A stretch of DNA of 64,000 nucleotides from Thermococcus chitonophagus (GTDB lineage Archaea; Methanobacteriota_B; Thermococci; Thermococcales; Thermococcaceae). The first letter of the stretch is position 1, and each line of letters opens with the position of its first letter. Positions 24,542-32,853 of the stretch are shown piece after piece. The notes under the pieces are model-generated. The model was not told where the DNA came from, made no database searches, and saw only the letters and a list, made by a program, of their open reading frames with translations. The position numbers were made by a program, and so were the translations under genes. The stretch lies in the NCBI RefSeq assembly GCF_002214605.1, contig NZ_CP015193.1, forward strand, positions 1,158,978 through 1,222,977, in the 5' to 3' direction.

Positions 24542-24631
24542 CTTCTCACCCCCATTAATATCTACTACTTTATAGTATAAAAGAGTTTCCATAGCCATTT
24601 GTTAAAAATTGATTAGACAATCGACGAAAAG

Positions 24632-25180
24632 TTAACCCTTAGGAACACCCGCAGCCTCGAAGAGCTCACTGACTAGAACGAGAGGATAGAGTCTGTACCC
24701 TTCCCTCTCTATTGCCTCTTTCGCTCCCTCTTCCCTGTCAACAACTACAAAGATGCCAACTACCTCAGCTCCGTTCTCCTTTAAAATTCTTGCAGCCCTA
24801 AGAACGCTTCCTCCCGTTGTTGTGACATCTTCAACGAGCAGGACTTTATCCCCAGGCTTGATTTCTCCCTCAATCTGCTTTCCAGTTCCGTGCTCCTTCT
24901 TTTTCTTCCTCACTATCAAGAGAGGCCTCCCCGTTTCTAGGGCTAATGCTGTGGCTATTGGAACTGCTCCAAGCTCAGGGCCAGCGACCTTGTCATAGCT
25001 AAGCCCAAGTTCCTGGGCCCTCTCAGATATAAGCCTAGCTATCAACTTTAGGGCCCTTGGATTTGTTATCAGCTTCTTTACATCTATGTAATAGTTGCTC
25101 TCCTTGCCGGACGTCAGAACGAAGTGGCCAAACTTAATGCATTCTTCCTCAATTATCATCTTTATAAGCTCGTCCTTCAT
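24632..25180 (-). CDS. pyrE: Orotate phosphoribosyltransferase
   Basis: A 182-residue type I phosphoribosyltransferase that converts orotate and PRPP to OMP in pyrimidine synthesis. Seen: [20 protein letters not shown] at the orotate site, [16 protein letters not shown], the flexible-loop basics RKKKKEHG and the PRPP motif [13 protein letters not shown]. Length fits the family. ATG 25180 follows GGTGATCGG. It is divergent from the rpl21e operon, with which it shares a 150-base intergenic region; no other pyr genes are in the window. Confidence 0.93.
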   Translation of the reverse strand: MKDELIKMIIEEECIKFGHFVLTSGKESNYYIDVKKLITNPRALKLIARLISERAQELGLSYDKVAGPELGAVPIATALALETGRPLLIVRKKKKEHGTGKQIEGEIKPGDKVLLVEDVTTTGGSVLRAARILKENGAEVVGIFVVVDREEGAKEAIEREGYRLYPLVLVSELFEAAGVPKG

Positions 25181-25209
25181 ACCGATCACCGCATTCTATT
25201 CCTCAGAAA

Positions 25210-25300
25210 AATTTTATAAATGCTCCATTTCAACCAAGCTTGAAGCTAGGGGTAAAGACCCCGAGGTTTTGGGAGTAAAAAGGAGACATATTCGAGCTTG
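25210..25300 (+). promoter_or_regulatory. rpl21e promoter and structured 5' leader
   Basis: A TATA box ATTTTATAAAT (25210-25220) predicts a start near 25235-25245. From there an 8-base-pair closing stem can form between 25235-25242 and 25293-25300 (one G-U pair), enclosing a stable hairpin GGGGT-AAAG-ACCCC (25249-25262) and a purine-rich stretch. The leader is about 90 bases long, unusual for these short-leader genomes. It may be an autogenous ribosomal-protein control element or a small RNA processed from the leader. Folding is by eye. Confidence 0.45.
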
Positions 25301-25331
25301 TACACACCTATAATATGAGGAGGGAGTTGGT

Positions 25332-25625
25332 ATGGTTCAGAAGGCTCACAGCTTTAGGAGAAAAACTAGGAAAAAGTTGAGGAAGCATCCCAGGAGAAGG
25401 GGGCTTCCTCCACTCACTAGGTTCCTTCAAGAGTTTGAAGTGGGGCAGAGGGTTCACATAGTAATCGAGCCCAGCTACCACAAAGGCATGCCAGACCCAA
25501 GGTTCCACGGCAGAACTGGTACCGTCGTTGGCAAGAGGGGAGACGCCTACATAGTTGAAGTTCCGGACGGTAATAAGGTAAAGACACTCTTCATCCACCC
25601 AGTCCACCTTAGGCCCCAGAAGTGA
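25332..25625 (+). CDS. rpl21e: Large-subunit ribosomal protein L21e
   Basis: A 97-residue archaeal/eukaryotic ribosomal protein L21e. Typical features are the basic N-terminus ([20 protein letters not shown]), [16 protein letters not shown] sequence (here [20 protein letters not shown]), [13 protein letters not shown] and the C-terminal [18 protein letters not shown] precedes the ATG. It is the first gene of an operon with the RNA polymerase subunit gene 6 bases downstream, and is preceded by a long structured leader. Confidence 0.95.
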
Positions 25626-25631
25626 CGGGCC

Positions 25632-25994
25632 ATGATAGGGAGAAAAAAGCTCGGACAAAGGTACATAACAATCGCAGAGGCTAAAGAGATACTCCTCAAG
25701 AGACATGAAGAAGGATTAAAGGCTGGAATAGAAGAGCCCCTGTACTATGAAGCTAGACTTGCCCTCGAGCATGCAGAAAAATTTGCAAAGTTGCCAGCAG
25801 AAAAGGCGAGAGATGCTGTGGAAGAGCTAATGAACACCTTTGAGTGGATGAATGACTGGCTTGCAGCCAAGATAGTCGATATAATGCCAGAAGACACCTT
25901 CGATTTAAGGGTTATCTTCGCTAAGGAAGAGTACCAGCCAACTCAGGATGAGATGAAGAAAATCATTGAGATACTTGACAAATACAGGGGATAA
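25632..25994 (+). CDS. rpo4: RNA polymerase subunit Rpo4 (RpoF)
   Basis: A 120-residue Rpb4-like subunit that pairs with Rpo7 to form the stalk of archaeal RNA polymerase. Seen: an N-terminal ITIAEAKEILLKRHEEG that packs on Rpo7, and a C-terminal HRDC-like helical bundle (ALEHAEKFAKLPAEKARDAVEELMN, then DLRVIFAKEEYQPTQDEMKKIIEIL). The conserved L21e-Rpo4 pairing supports the call. A T-rich stretch after the stop (26000-26030) is a likely terminator. Confidence 0.92.
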   Translation: MIGRKKLGQRYITIAEAKEILLKRHEEGLKAGIEEPLYYEARLALEHAEKFAKLPAEKARDAVEELMNTFEWMNDWLAAKIVDIMPEDTFDLRVIFAKEEYQPTQDEMKKIIEILDKYRG

Positions 25995-26090
25995 TTCCTC
26001 CGGGTTCTTTTCTTCCCCCAATCTTTATTCTTCCTGTGAATGAAAAGCGTTTTATACTCCCTTGTTTTTACTTATGAATGGGTGAGATTG

Positions 26091-26312
26091 ATGGAAATCA
26101 TGACAATTGGCCTTAAAGTTCCGTTTGACAAAAAAGGCCTCATTCTAAGGAAGCTTGCAAATCTCGTTGAAGGTAGGATTAGAAAGGCAAAGCTCCTCCC
26201 TCCAGACAAATTTGGATATAATGAGATAATAATAAACCTGGAGACAAAGAATCCAAGAAAGGTCATAATGGAAATCTCAAAGGTGGGAAAGGTAGAGTTC
26301 CTAAGCCATTAA
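26091..26312 (+). CDS. Small hypothetical protein
   Basis: A 73-residue protein with a beta-alpha-beta layout (IMTIGLKVPFDKKGLILRKL; basic RIRKAKLLPPDKFGYNEIIINLE; KVIMEISKVGKVEFLSH). It could be a small ferredoxin-like RNA-binding domain, but I recognise no family. ATG 26091 follows GGTGAG; a TTTTATAC box at about 26050 supports transcription. The end overlaps the convergent 204-residue gene by 12 bases. Confidence 0.55.
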   Translation: MEIMTIGLKVPFDKKGLILRKLANLVEGRIRKAKLLPPDKFGYNEIIINLETKNPRKVIMEISKVGKVEFLSH

Positions 26313-26915
26313 TAAGTTTTCAATTATCTTAACTGCCTCTGCGATTCTCTTTTCTGGTTTCTCGTCGCTCCTTGGTAACTCGAGGTTTATTACAACTTTT
26401 TCCTCGTTCCCTTCTTCTTCTATCTCATATATTTCTGGCTCCTCTATATCAACACTCTCAAAGAATGCCTCTAACTCTGGAGTTAGTATCTTCCTGTTAC
26501 TCCCATAGACTTCAACCCTAACGAGATCATCTCTCGATGAGACTATGACAGCAACTTCATAATCTCCTATCCTCTTGGTGAACTTTATCGCCTCTCCATA
26601 TCCAAGGGATTCCTCGTTAAATCCCATCTCACTGAGAGCTCTCCTGATTCTCTCCATCTTGCTTCTCATTCTCCTTAAGATTCTCTCCCTCAGCTTTGTA
26701 CTTTCCCCAATAGCCTTCTTAATAGCCTCACCAACTTCTTCTATGTCTCCCTCCCATATACCGACAAGCTTAATCCCGGAGCTTGTAGATCTTATTTCAA
26801 GCTTAATCTCGCTAGTGTTAAATTCAGAAAGATCCTCTATTCTAAGCTCGCCAAGACGTAATATTTCAAATTCAAGCTTAACAGTTCTGCCAAAAGTGCT
26901 CCCTCGGAATTTCAT
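26301..26915 (-). CDS. Conserved archaeal hypothetical protein
   Basis: A 204-residue soluble protein of unknown function. The N-terminal half is beta-rich (TVKLEFEILRLGELRIEDL, EIKLEIRSTSSGIKLVGIW). A basic helix follows (RERILRRMRSKMERIRRALSEMG), then strands DYEVAVIVSSRDDLVRVEV and an acidic tail (EEPEIYEIEEEGNEEK). No catalytic motif is visible. ATG 26915 fits the upstream GGTG better than ATG 26924. It is divergent from the GGGP synthase gene. Confidence 0.6.
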   Translation of the reverse strand: MKFRGSTFGRTVKLEFEILRLGELRIEDLSEFNTSEIKLEIRSTSSGIKLVGIWEGDIEEVGEAIKKAIGESTKLRERILRRMRSKMERIRRALSEMGFNEESLGYGEAIKFTKRIGDYEVAVIVSSRDDLVRVEVYGSNRKILTPELEAFFESVDIEEPEIYEIEEEGNEEKVVINLELPRSDEKPEKRIAEAVKIIENLLMA

Positions 26916-26980
26916 AAAGGGCATCACCCACTGGAGGAGAGGGAGGATTATTTAAAAACGTTGCTAATGAATGAAGTTCG

Positions 26981-27745
26981 GTGGTGTTCGTGAAAATAGG
27001 AAGAGTAGAGAGATACATTCACGAAAAGCTTGAAGAGAATAAGTTGCACTTCGTTTTAATAGACCCTGACGATACTTCTCCCGACGAGGCATCAAAAATA
27101 GCTAAACTTTGTGAGGAGGTTGGAGTTGACGCAATAATGGTTGGAGGATCAACCGGCGCTGAGGGGAATATTCTCGATGAGGTTGTTAGAGCTATAAAAG
27201 AGAGCTCTTCTCTTCCAGTTATCCTATTCCCAGGGTCACATGGGGGGATAAGCAAGTACGCAGATGCAATATTCTTTATGAGCCTCCTGAACTCGAGGAA
27301 CCCATTCTTCATTACAGGAGCCCAAGCCCTCGGAGCGTTTACAGTGAAGAAGTTTGGACTAGAGCCAATACCGATGGCGTACATAATAATAGAGCCGGGA
27401 GAAACTGTTGGATGGGTAGGAGACGCCAAACCCATCCCAAGACACAAGCCAAAGATAGCTGCAGCGTATGCACTCGCTGGTCAGTACTTAGGGATGAGAC
27501 TGATTTACCTCGAGGCCGGAAGCGGAGCTCCTGAACCAGTCCCCCCGGAAATGGTTAGGGTAGTAAAGTCAGCCATTGACGTTCCTTTAATTGTTGGAGG
27601 AGGAATAAGAAATGGTAATCAGGCTAGAGAGTTAGTGAAGGCGGGAGCAGACATTATCGTGACTGGGACGGCAATCGAAAGTGCAAAGTCTATTGAAGAG
27701 GCCAAAGTCAGGCTAAAGCATCTCAGAGAGGGGATTAAAGCTTGA
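26981..27745 (+). CDS. (S)-3-O-geranylgeranylglyceryl phosphate synthase
   Basis: A 254-residue TIM-barrel prenyltransferase that makes the first ether bond of archaeal membrane lipids, joining glycerol-1-phosphate and GGPP. Seen: LIDPDDTSPDEASKIAKLC, AIMVGGSTGAEGNIL, VILFPGSHGGISKYADAIFFMSLLNS, AYIIIEPGETVGWVGDAKPIP, LIYLEAGSGAPEPVPPEMV and LIVGGGIRNGNQARELVKAGADIIVTG (phosphate site). The start codon is GTG at 26981 with GGTGGT nearby; ATTTAAA (26949-26956) is the TATA box. The stop overlaps the next start (4 bases). Confidence 0.93.
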   Translation: MVFVKIGRVERYIHEKLEENKLHFVLIDPDDTSPDEASKIAKLCEEVGVDAIMVGGSTGAEGNILDEVVRAIKESSSLPVILFPGSHGGISKYADAIFFMSLLNSRNPFFITGAQALGAFTVKKFGLEPIPMAYIIIEPGETVGWVGDAKPIPRHKPKIAAAYALAGQYLGMRLIYLEAGSGAPEPVPPEMVRVVKSAIDVPLIVGGGIRNGNQARELVKAGADIIVTGTAIESAKSIEEAKVRLKHLREGIKA

Positions 27746-28161
27746 AAGGCTCCTATATTTTACTATTGTATCTTCCCCAGGACAGCGAGATAAAAACTAG
27801 GGCAAAGATATTCGCCTTGAAAAGGGGTTACTATGCCTACGTTGGTTCAGCCATGAATTCGCTCGAGAAGAGGGTTGAGAGGCACTTTAAGAAAGAGAAG
27901 AGGCTTCACTGGCACATAGACTACCTAACTCTCAAAACTGAACCCCTAACAGCGTATTTAATACCTTCAAGCGTGAGGCTTGAAGAGATCCTATCAAAAG
28001 AGATCGCAAAAATAGGGGAAGTAGTCAGGGGATTTGGAGCCTCAGATTTAAACGTCCCAGGGAATCTCTTCTATTTCAACCACGATCCTAGGTATTTGGT
28101 TGAGAAGCTTCTCCAGAGCTTGGGATTAACTTACATAGAATTTCGGGCTTCAGAAGAGTAA
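27742..28161 (+). CDS. DUF123 / GIY-YIG-like nuclease domain protein
   Basis: A 139-residue protein of the DUF123 family, a GIY-YIG-related fold that in some organisms is fused to endonuclease III. Seen: GSYILLLYL, the GYYAYVGSAMNSLEKRVERHF segment (the YIG-like YVGSA and the Arg helix), and KRLHWHIDYLTLKTEPLTAYLIP with the conserved His pair. Nuclease activity is possible but unproven for stand-alone members. It starts with TTG inside the stop of the GGGP synthase gene, so translation is coupled. Confidence 0.75.
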   Translation: MKGSYILLLYLPQDSEIKTRAKIFALKRGYYAYVGSAMNSLEKRVERHFKKEKRLHWHIDYLTLKTEPLTAYLIPSSVRLEEILSKEIAKIGEVVRGFGASDLNVPGNLFYFNHDPRYLVEKLLQSLGLTYIEFRASEE

Positions 28162-28588
28162 ATGCAAATACCACAGATACTGGAATTGAAATCTTGATGG
28201 ACCCACCTAGAAGAACCATGGCGTTGGAAATTGGTGTTATAACATTCACGAAACCATTAGGTAAACAATTCCAAGGAGCGTCCTTTTCCCTGGGCCTGAT
28301 ACATTGTTTGATAATCAGAAAACTGACTTTTTTTCTTTTTGGGAGCTTTGTCCTTTAGGGCGGGATGCAGTGATTGGAGGTTTAACTCCTTTAACTCAAA
28401 ACTATTTTTATATCTTGACAGCGTAATATGGCCTCGAAGAGGACACTCCAAGTCTATCGCGTCCTCCCCTCATTAGGAGGATGATGCCGTAAGAAGTCCA
28501 AGGATATTGAAATACTTTGTCCTTATAGAAATTTTGCTAGTTTATGAATGCTGACAACAATAAGGAGAAATTGAAAGTGAGAGAAACT
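28162..28588. other. Gene-free intergenic region with promoter-like and IS-end-like sequence
   Basis: No convincing coding region is present in these 427 bases. Two things stand out. Near 28345-28375, GTCCTTTAGGGCGGGATGC resembles the right-end hairpin sequence of IS200/IS605 (TnpB-type) elements, and is followed by the hairpin GGAG-GTTTAA-CTCC (28376-28389). A TATA box TTTTTATAT (28405-28413) then faces right, and some 25 bases on lies a segment able to form two exclusive stems (see next entry). It may hold an unannotated small RNA and a relic of an element. Confidence 0.45.
28435..28490 (+). ncRNA. Candidate small RNA with alternative hairpins
   Basis: A TATA box at 28405-28413 predicts a start near 28435. 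The segment GTCCTC (28461-28466) can pair either with GAGGAC upstream (28439-28444) or, as TCCTCC (28462-28467), with GGAGGA downstream (28476-28481). These stems are mutually exclusive. No gene follows on this strand for almost 2 kb, so a transcript would be a stand-alone RNA. I see no C/D boxes and no ACA in the right place. Confidence 0.3.
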
Positions 28589-30427
28589 TCAAAGTGAGGC
28601 CCAAATGGTCAGGCCTTCGTCGAGATATCTTTTAAGCAACTTACCAACAGGCGAGCTCTTTGAAACTTTCACTACCCCCTTCTTACTAGGTGTCGCTGTG
28701 AAAACGTAGTCATTGCCCGCGTAGAACCTCAAAGGCTTTCTTGAATAGTCAGGAGAGACTCTAAGGACTATGCTCTTCTTCTTTTCCTCTATTTCTACCG
28801 GGATTTTCTCTCTGACCTCTGGCTGCTTCTCTGCAAAGCTCTTTACATCAATGCTTATTCCAAGTCTTTTTTCTAATTCTTGTATCCTCTTCCCCTTCTT
28901 CCCTATTATCGCTGGAATGTCGAACTCGTCAGCATATATAACGGCCTTGTGTGGGCTGACAACCTCTACTTCCGTATAGACATCTGGCAGGAACCTCTGT
29001 ATCTCCTGCTTAAGCCTCTTTTCCGCAAGCTTTAGAGCCGGTGCCTTCTCTTCTTTCTTTATTGGAACAACGCTAACCTCTTCACCGAACGTGTAAATCT
29101 CGTATTCTAGCTGACCAGTTTCAAAGTCCCTGACCTCTATCACGGGCCTCGCGAGATCTTCCTCTTTCATTCCCGTGGGCACTTTCACTTTGTACTCGAG
29201 CGTTAGAACCTTGGCGACCCTACCAGCTTTGATGAATATTACAGTGTCAACTATCTGGGGAATCATACCTAACTCCACCCTGCCTATGAACCTCTGAATA
29301 GCATCTATGGGCTTGGTCGCGTGAACAACTCCGACCATTCCAACGCCTGCGAGCCTTAGATCTGTATAGATTAGGAAGTCACTAGTCTTTCTCATCTCAT
29401 CGAATATCGTGTAGTCTGGTCTGACTAGTAAGAGTACATCTCCAGTCTTCTCCATGCTACCGTTAAGGGCTGTGTACTGAGTTATCTCCTCACTAACTTG
29501 GAGATCCCTAGGCTTCTCCATTGTTTTTACTATCTTACCCATTGAAGCATACCACTCAGCTAACGCCTGAACGAAAGTCGTTTTACCTGCTCCTGGAGGT
29601 CCTGCGACCAAGATTCCCTCAGCTTTCTCCTTTAATCTCTCAAGAAGCCTCTCACTTAGGTTATAATCATCTATACTGAGCTTCTTAACTGGCCTTACAG
29701 CGGTGATCTCAATTCTATCCGAGAATGGAGGCCTAGCTATGACGATTCTGTAACTCCTAAGCTGAACAACAGTTGCCCCCGGCTCGTCAAGTTCTATGAA
29801 GCTCTCTGGATCTCTCCTCGCTCTCTCCACTATATCATCGGCTATTTCCTCAAGCTCCTCCTCGGTCAGCGGTTCATCCCTTATTGGAACTAGCCTCCAC
29901 TCTCCAGGTCTTCCTTTCTTTGCCAGAGGCTTAACTCCAGCCTTTAGGTGAACGCTCATTGTTTCTTTGTCAAAGAAGTCCTCCAGTCTTGTCTTTGGCT
30001 CCTTTTTGCTCTCGAGGTATATTACCTCAATGCCCTTAGCTATCGCTATGTCCCTCTGAACTTGATCTCCAGTTATTAGGACAGCATTAAGCTCCCTTGC
30101 AACCTCTCTCACCATGTGATCTATTTCTCCCGCCTTTGCCCTCCTTATTTGCCACAACTCAGGTCTCTCACCGTAGAACTCCAATAATATTCTGCCCTTA
30201 TTGGCCATTTCTCTAAGCTTCTTGAGCTCCTCGAGTCCAGTATGTCCTATTGCTTTCCCTTCATTAGCCTGGTGCTCTATTTCAGCAATGACAGCCTCGG
30301 GTACTACGACCTTTACTTTCTCTTTTACTCGCTTTAGATACTGAGTGAGCCTACCATCTACGATCACGCTCGTGTCCGGGACTATCACTCTCACATCTCT
30401 CACCTCAGCCAAAGGTGATATGCTCAC
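28589..30427 (-). CDS. PIN domain-AAA ATPase-KH protein (PINA-like)
   Basis: A 612-residue archaeal protein of the PINA type. The N-terminal PIN domain (about 10-155) has the acidic residues of PDTSVIVDG, VIAEIEHQANEG, EIDHM and LITGDQVQRDIA. The ATPase domain is VirB11/PilT-like, with Walker A VAGPPGAGKTTFVQALAEW (about 278-296), an acidic box DYTIFDEMR and VGVVHATKPIDAIQRFIGRV. A KH domain follows at about 500-550 (IPAIIGKKGKRIQELEKRLG). The Sulfolobus relative is a hexameric Holliday-junction-migrating helicase. The start is GTG 30427. It is divergent from the 199-residue helical protein gene. Confidence 0.88.
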   Translation of the reverse strand: MSISPLAEVRDVRVIVPDTSVIVDGRLTQYLKRVKEKVKVVVPEAVIAEIEHQANEGKAIGHTGLEELKKLREMANKGRILLEFYGERPELWQIRRAKAGEIDHMVREVARELNAVLITGDQVQRDIAIAKGIEVIYLESKKEPKTRLEDFFDKETMSVHLKAGVKPLAKKGRPGEWRLVPIRDEPLTEEELEEIADDIVERARRDPESFIELDEPGATVVQLRSYRIVIARPPFSDRIEITAVRPVKKLSIDDYNLSERLLERLKEKAEGILVAGPPGAGKTTFVQALAEWYASMGKIVKTMEKPRDLQVSEEITQYTALNGSMEKTGDVLLLVRPDYTIFDEMRKTSDFLIYTDLRLAGVGMVGVVHATKPIDAIQRFIGRVELGMIPQIVDTVIFIKAGRVAKVLTLEYKVKVPTGMKEEDLARPVIEVRDFETGQLEYEIYTFGEEVSVVPIKKEEKAPALKLAEKRLKQEIQRFLPDVYTEVEVVSPHKAVIYADEFDIPAIIGKKGKRIQELEKRLGISIDVKSFAEKQPEVREKIPVEIEEKKKSIVLRVSPDYSRKPLRFYAGNDYVFTATPSKKGVVKVSKSSPVGKLLKRYLDEGLTIWASL

Positions 30428-30493
30428 TTTATTAGGGTTTCCTCGGAAAACTTTTAAATACTAAAGGTTATTAAAAACTTGGAGGTGGTAAAG

Positions 30494-31093
30494 ATGACGC
30501 TGGTGGAGACTGTTAGGAGGATTAAGGAGGCAGAAGAGAAGGCTCTAAAGGACTACAAAGATCTCTTAAAGGAGCTCAAAAAGCCAGAAGATGCTGAGCT
30601 TAAGAGAGTAGTGCTAAGATTAGCTGTAGACAAAATATTTCACAAGGAGTTGATGGAAGCTATTGAGAGGGCATACAAAGAGGCCTCTGCACTTCTAAAG
30701 GAGCATTTGGAGCCTTTCTATCCAGAGCTTGAACCAATAAGAGAATCAGTTATGGAGTTAGATGAGGGACTCGCGCTACTCCCAGGTGTACCATCCCTCT
30801 TGCTACCCTTAGACTTTGGAAAGGTTGGATATAGGATACCTCCTGAAGAAGTTCTTGAAGAGCTTGTGAAATCATTCCCCGAAGTCTCAATAATTCCTCA
30901 GGATAAGCTTGATAAGATAATGGAGAAATTTAACGATGTTATTGAAAGAGAAAAAGAAATGCAAGAGGGATACAAAGAACTAGAGAACAGGGCAAAGCAT
31001 CCAATTATTAAGGAGTTATCAAAGGCAGTTCTTCACAATGAAGAGCAACACAATGCTATCCTAACAAAGGTTGTTGGCAAGTTTAGAAAATAG
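30494..31093 (+). CDS. Helical protein with ferritin-like features
   Basis: A 199-residue, largely helical protein. Two segments recall ferritin/rubrerythrin metal helices: VDKIFHKELMEAIERAYKEA (about 49-68) and KAVLHNEEQHNAILTKVVG (about 177-195), each with Glu and His spaced for a carboxylate-bridged site. The middle has a proline-rich insertion (LLPGVPSLLLPLDFGKVGYRIPP) unlike classic ferritins. A four-helix metal or scaffold protein is plausible but unproven. ATG 30494 follows GGAGGTGG; the TATA CTTTTAAATA is at about 30452. Confidence 0.55.
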   Translation: MTLVETVRRIKEAEEKALKDYKDLLKELKKPEDAELKRVVLRLAVDKIFHKELMEAIERAYKEASALLKEHLEPFYPELEPIRESVMELDEGLALLPGVPSLLLPLDFGKVGYRIPPEEVLEELVKSFPEVSIIPQDKLDKIMEKFNDVIEREKEMQEGYKELENRAKHPIIKELSKAVLHNEEQHNAILTKVVGKFRK

Positions 31094-31188
31094 CATAATC
31101 CTTTATTATTCTTTAATTTTGTTATAGGACTTTTCACCTAGAATGTTTAGTAAAGTTTTTTAACTTAAACCCAAACCCCCGAGTTAGT

Positions 31189-32427
31189 ATGAAGGTTAGG
31201 AGTGGTCTTAAAACTCTAGATCAAATATTGGGTGATGGATTTGAAAAAACACACAATATTGCAATAGTGGGTGGTATTGATAATGACCATGTGTTACTTC
31301 TTCATCAATTGGTTATGTCATTCTTATCACAAGGGCATAAGGTCCTCTTGATAGAGTTCAGACAGGATGTAAACTCGCTATTAAAGTGGCTGAAATCCTA
31401 TAGAATAGACTACGATAAGTATGTAGAGTCGGGAATGCTAAAAATATTAGATGGTTTCTCTAACTTATATTCTCCCACCCATGTGACAGGAGCAAATGTG
31501 CTTCCAAATCCCATGGATCTTAGTATAACTACAGCGATAATAAGAGATAGTGTTGTCAAAGAAGAATATGATTTTGTTGTTATAGATGATCTCACATCCT
31601 TATATACCCTCCAGACTGATCAAAAGGCATATATAAGAATCGTGGTGAGACTGGCTAATTCCATTAAAAGATTCGGAGCTTCAACACTAGCCTCCCTTAA
31701 TTCAGATGTACTTTCTCCTCAAGATTTATCGATGCTACTTATTCCGTTTGAATACGTTCTGGAGACTAAGAACGAGAACATTATTATTAGGAGGTCATTT
31801 CTACCCCTAAAGGTCAATCAAACTGTAATACCTTATATAAGAACAAACAAGGGGATAATACCATCTCAAGATGCCTTTAAGAGCATTGACAAAGTTCGAG
31901 AATCCCTAGTCCTCGACAATACGGGAGCATTAATGATGGGCGGAGTAAGAGTTCAAATAATTGAAGAATACTCAGAATCTGCCCTAATAGAATTTATATA
32001 CCAATTCCTGGGACCAGAAGAAGGGAAGGAGTTTCTGTACAGGTGGGGGAAATATGAGATGATGAATGTTCCTATAGATTCAGAATTAATGAGTTATTCT
32101 AAAGAGGAAGCAATAAAGAAGGTTTTAGACGACAGTTTTGAATTCACAAAAGCAACCGGAGGAGGACTAATGAAGCTCATAGACATATCGGAAGATAGAA
32201 TAGTCATTGAAGGAAAGAACTTATTCCCAGGGCTGAGAAACTTTCCTTATCCTGCTCATCTCAACTATGTTGGGGCCCTAACAAAGCTCATAGAAAAACT
32301 CACCGGGGAGATATGGGAGGGAGATGAAATAGAATGTGAAAGCCAAGGACATAGCAGATGTCTCTTTGTAATCAAAAGATTATCCCAAGGTAGCATTAAA
32401 AGGAACCTCCAAAGTTCCAAAAAGTGA
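31189..32427 (+). CDS. RecA/KaiC-like domain without P-loop fused to a V4R domain
   Basis: A 412-residue two-domain protein. The N-terminal part (about 1-230) has a KaiC/GvpD-like outline, MKVRSGLKTLDQILGDGF, then IAIVGGIDNDHVLLLHQLV where a Walker A would be, and YDFVVIDDLTSLYTL as a Walker-B-like strand. No GxxGxGKT is present. The C-terminal part (about 245-400) is a V4R (4-vinyl reductase) small-molecule-binding domain with EFIYQFLGPEEGKEFLYRWGK, MKLIDISEDRIVIEGKN and ECESQGHSRCLFVIKRL (cysteines that can bind metal). A sensory or scaffolding role is inferred. TATA GTTTTTTAACTTAAA directly upstream suggests a leaderless message. Confidence 0.7.
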   Translation: MKVRSGLKTLDQILGDGFEKTHNIAIVGGIDNDHVLLLHQLVMSFLSQGHKVLLIEFRQDVNSLLKWLKSYRIDYDKYVESGMLKILDGFSNLYSPTHVTGANVLPNPMDLSITTAIIRDSVVKEEYDFVVIDDLTSLYTLQTDQKAYIRIVVRLANSIKRFGASTLASLNSDVLSPQDLSMLLIPFEYVLETKNENIIIRRSFLPLKVNQTVIPYIRTNKGIIPSQDAFKSIDKVRESLVLDNTGALMMGGVRVQIIEEYSESALIEFIYQFLGPEEGKEFLYRWGKYEMMNVPIDSELMSYSKEEAIKKVLDDSFEFTKATGGGLMKLIDISEDRIVIEGKNLFPGLRNFPYPAHLNYVGALTKLIEKLTGEIWEGDEIECESQGHSRCLFVIKRLSQGSIKRNLQSSKK

Positions 32428-32853
32428 GTCCGCGTAAATTCCCCCACTTGCCCACCATTTTATTTCCTTGGTTTTATTCTCCACTAGAATCCTAACGAAA
32501 TCTGTTGGAACATTTGAGTAATAGATTGTGAAATTTACAGGGATAGTGAACTTCTCCCCTGGATCCAAGACTATCGTTCTGTTAAACGTATATTCGCCGA
32601 TGTATATTTTCTCAGCGTACAAATCAATTTTGACTCCATCCATTGAAACTTTCTTCTTCGTTGGATTTGAAATTTCAAGTATGGCAACTATCTGAGCATT
32701 ATCAGTTTCAATGTGCGAGACATAAACGTCAACAAGCCTAACCTCACAGTCATTGATGGGACCTAGGGCTATGTACCTGAATATGAAGTACCCAAAGTTA
32801 ACAAGCGGAACTGAGACCAACAATAGTATTAGGATTGTAACACTACGTCTCAT
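32380..32853 (-). CDS. Membrane-anchored LEA14/WHy-like protein
   Basis: A 157-residue protein with one N-terminal membrane anchor (VTILILLLVSVPLVNFGYFIF). The extracytoplasmic beta domain resembles the LEA14/WHy fold: NAQIVAILEISNPTKKKVSMDGVKIDLYAE with the Asn-Pro pair, and FTIPVNFTIYYSNVPTDF. Function in archaea is unknown; the fold is linked to stress in other groups. GAGGAGGATGAG lies at the ATG, which overlaps the upstream gene by 11 bases. The C-terminal 48 bases overlap the convergent V4R gene. Confidence 0.65.
   Translation of the reverse strand: MRRSVTILILLLVSVPLVNFGYFIFRYIALGPINDCEVRLVDVYVSHIETDNAQIVAILEISNPTKKKVSMDGVKIDLYAEKIYIGEYTFNRTIVLDPGEKFTIPVNFTIYYSNVPTDFVRILVENKTKEIKWWASGGIYADSLFGTLEVPFNATLG

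Noticed and set aside
25235..25310. H/ACA RNA in the rpl21e leader (TACACA after a stem)
   Set aside because: The ACA is offset and the upper part cannot form the needed stem above a pocket, so only a structured leader is claimed.
28257..28451. 64-codon minus-strand frame in the intergenic region
   Set aside because: Lysine-rich low-complexity product, no ribosome site, and it crosses the IS-end-like and TATA sequences.
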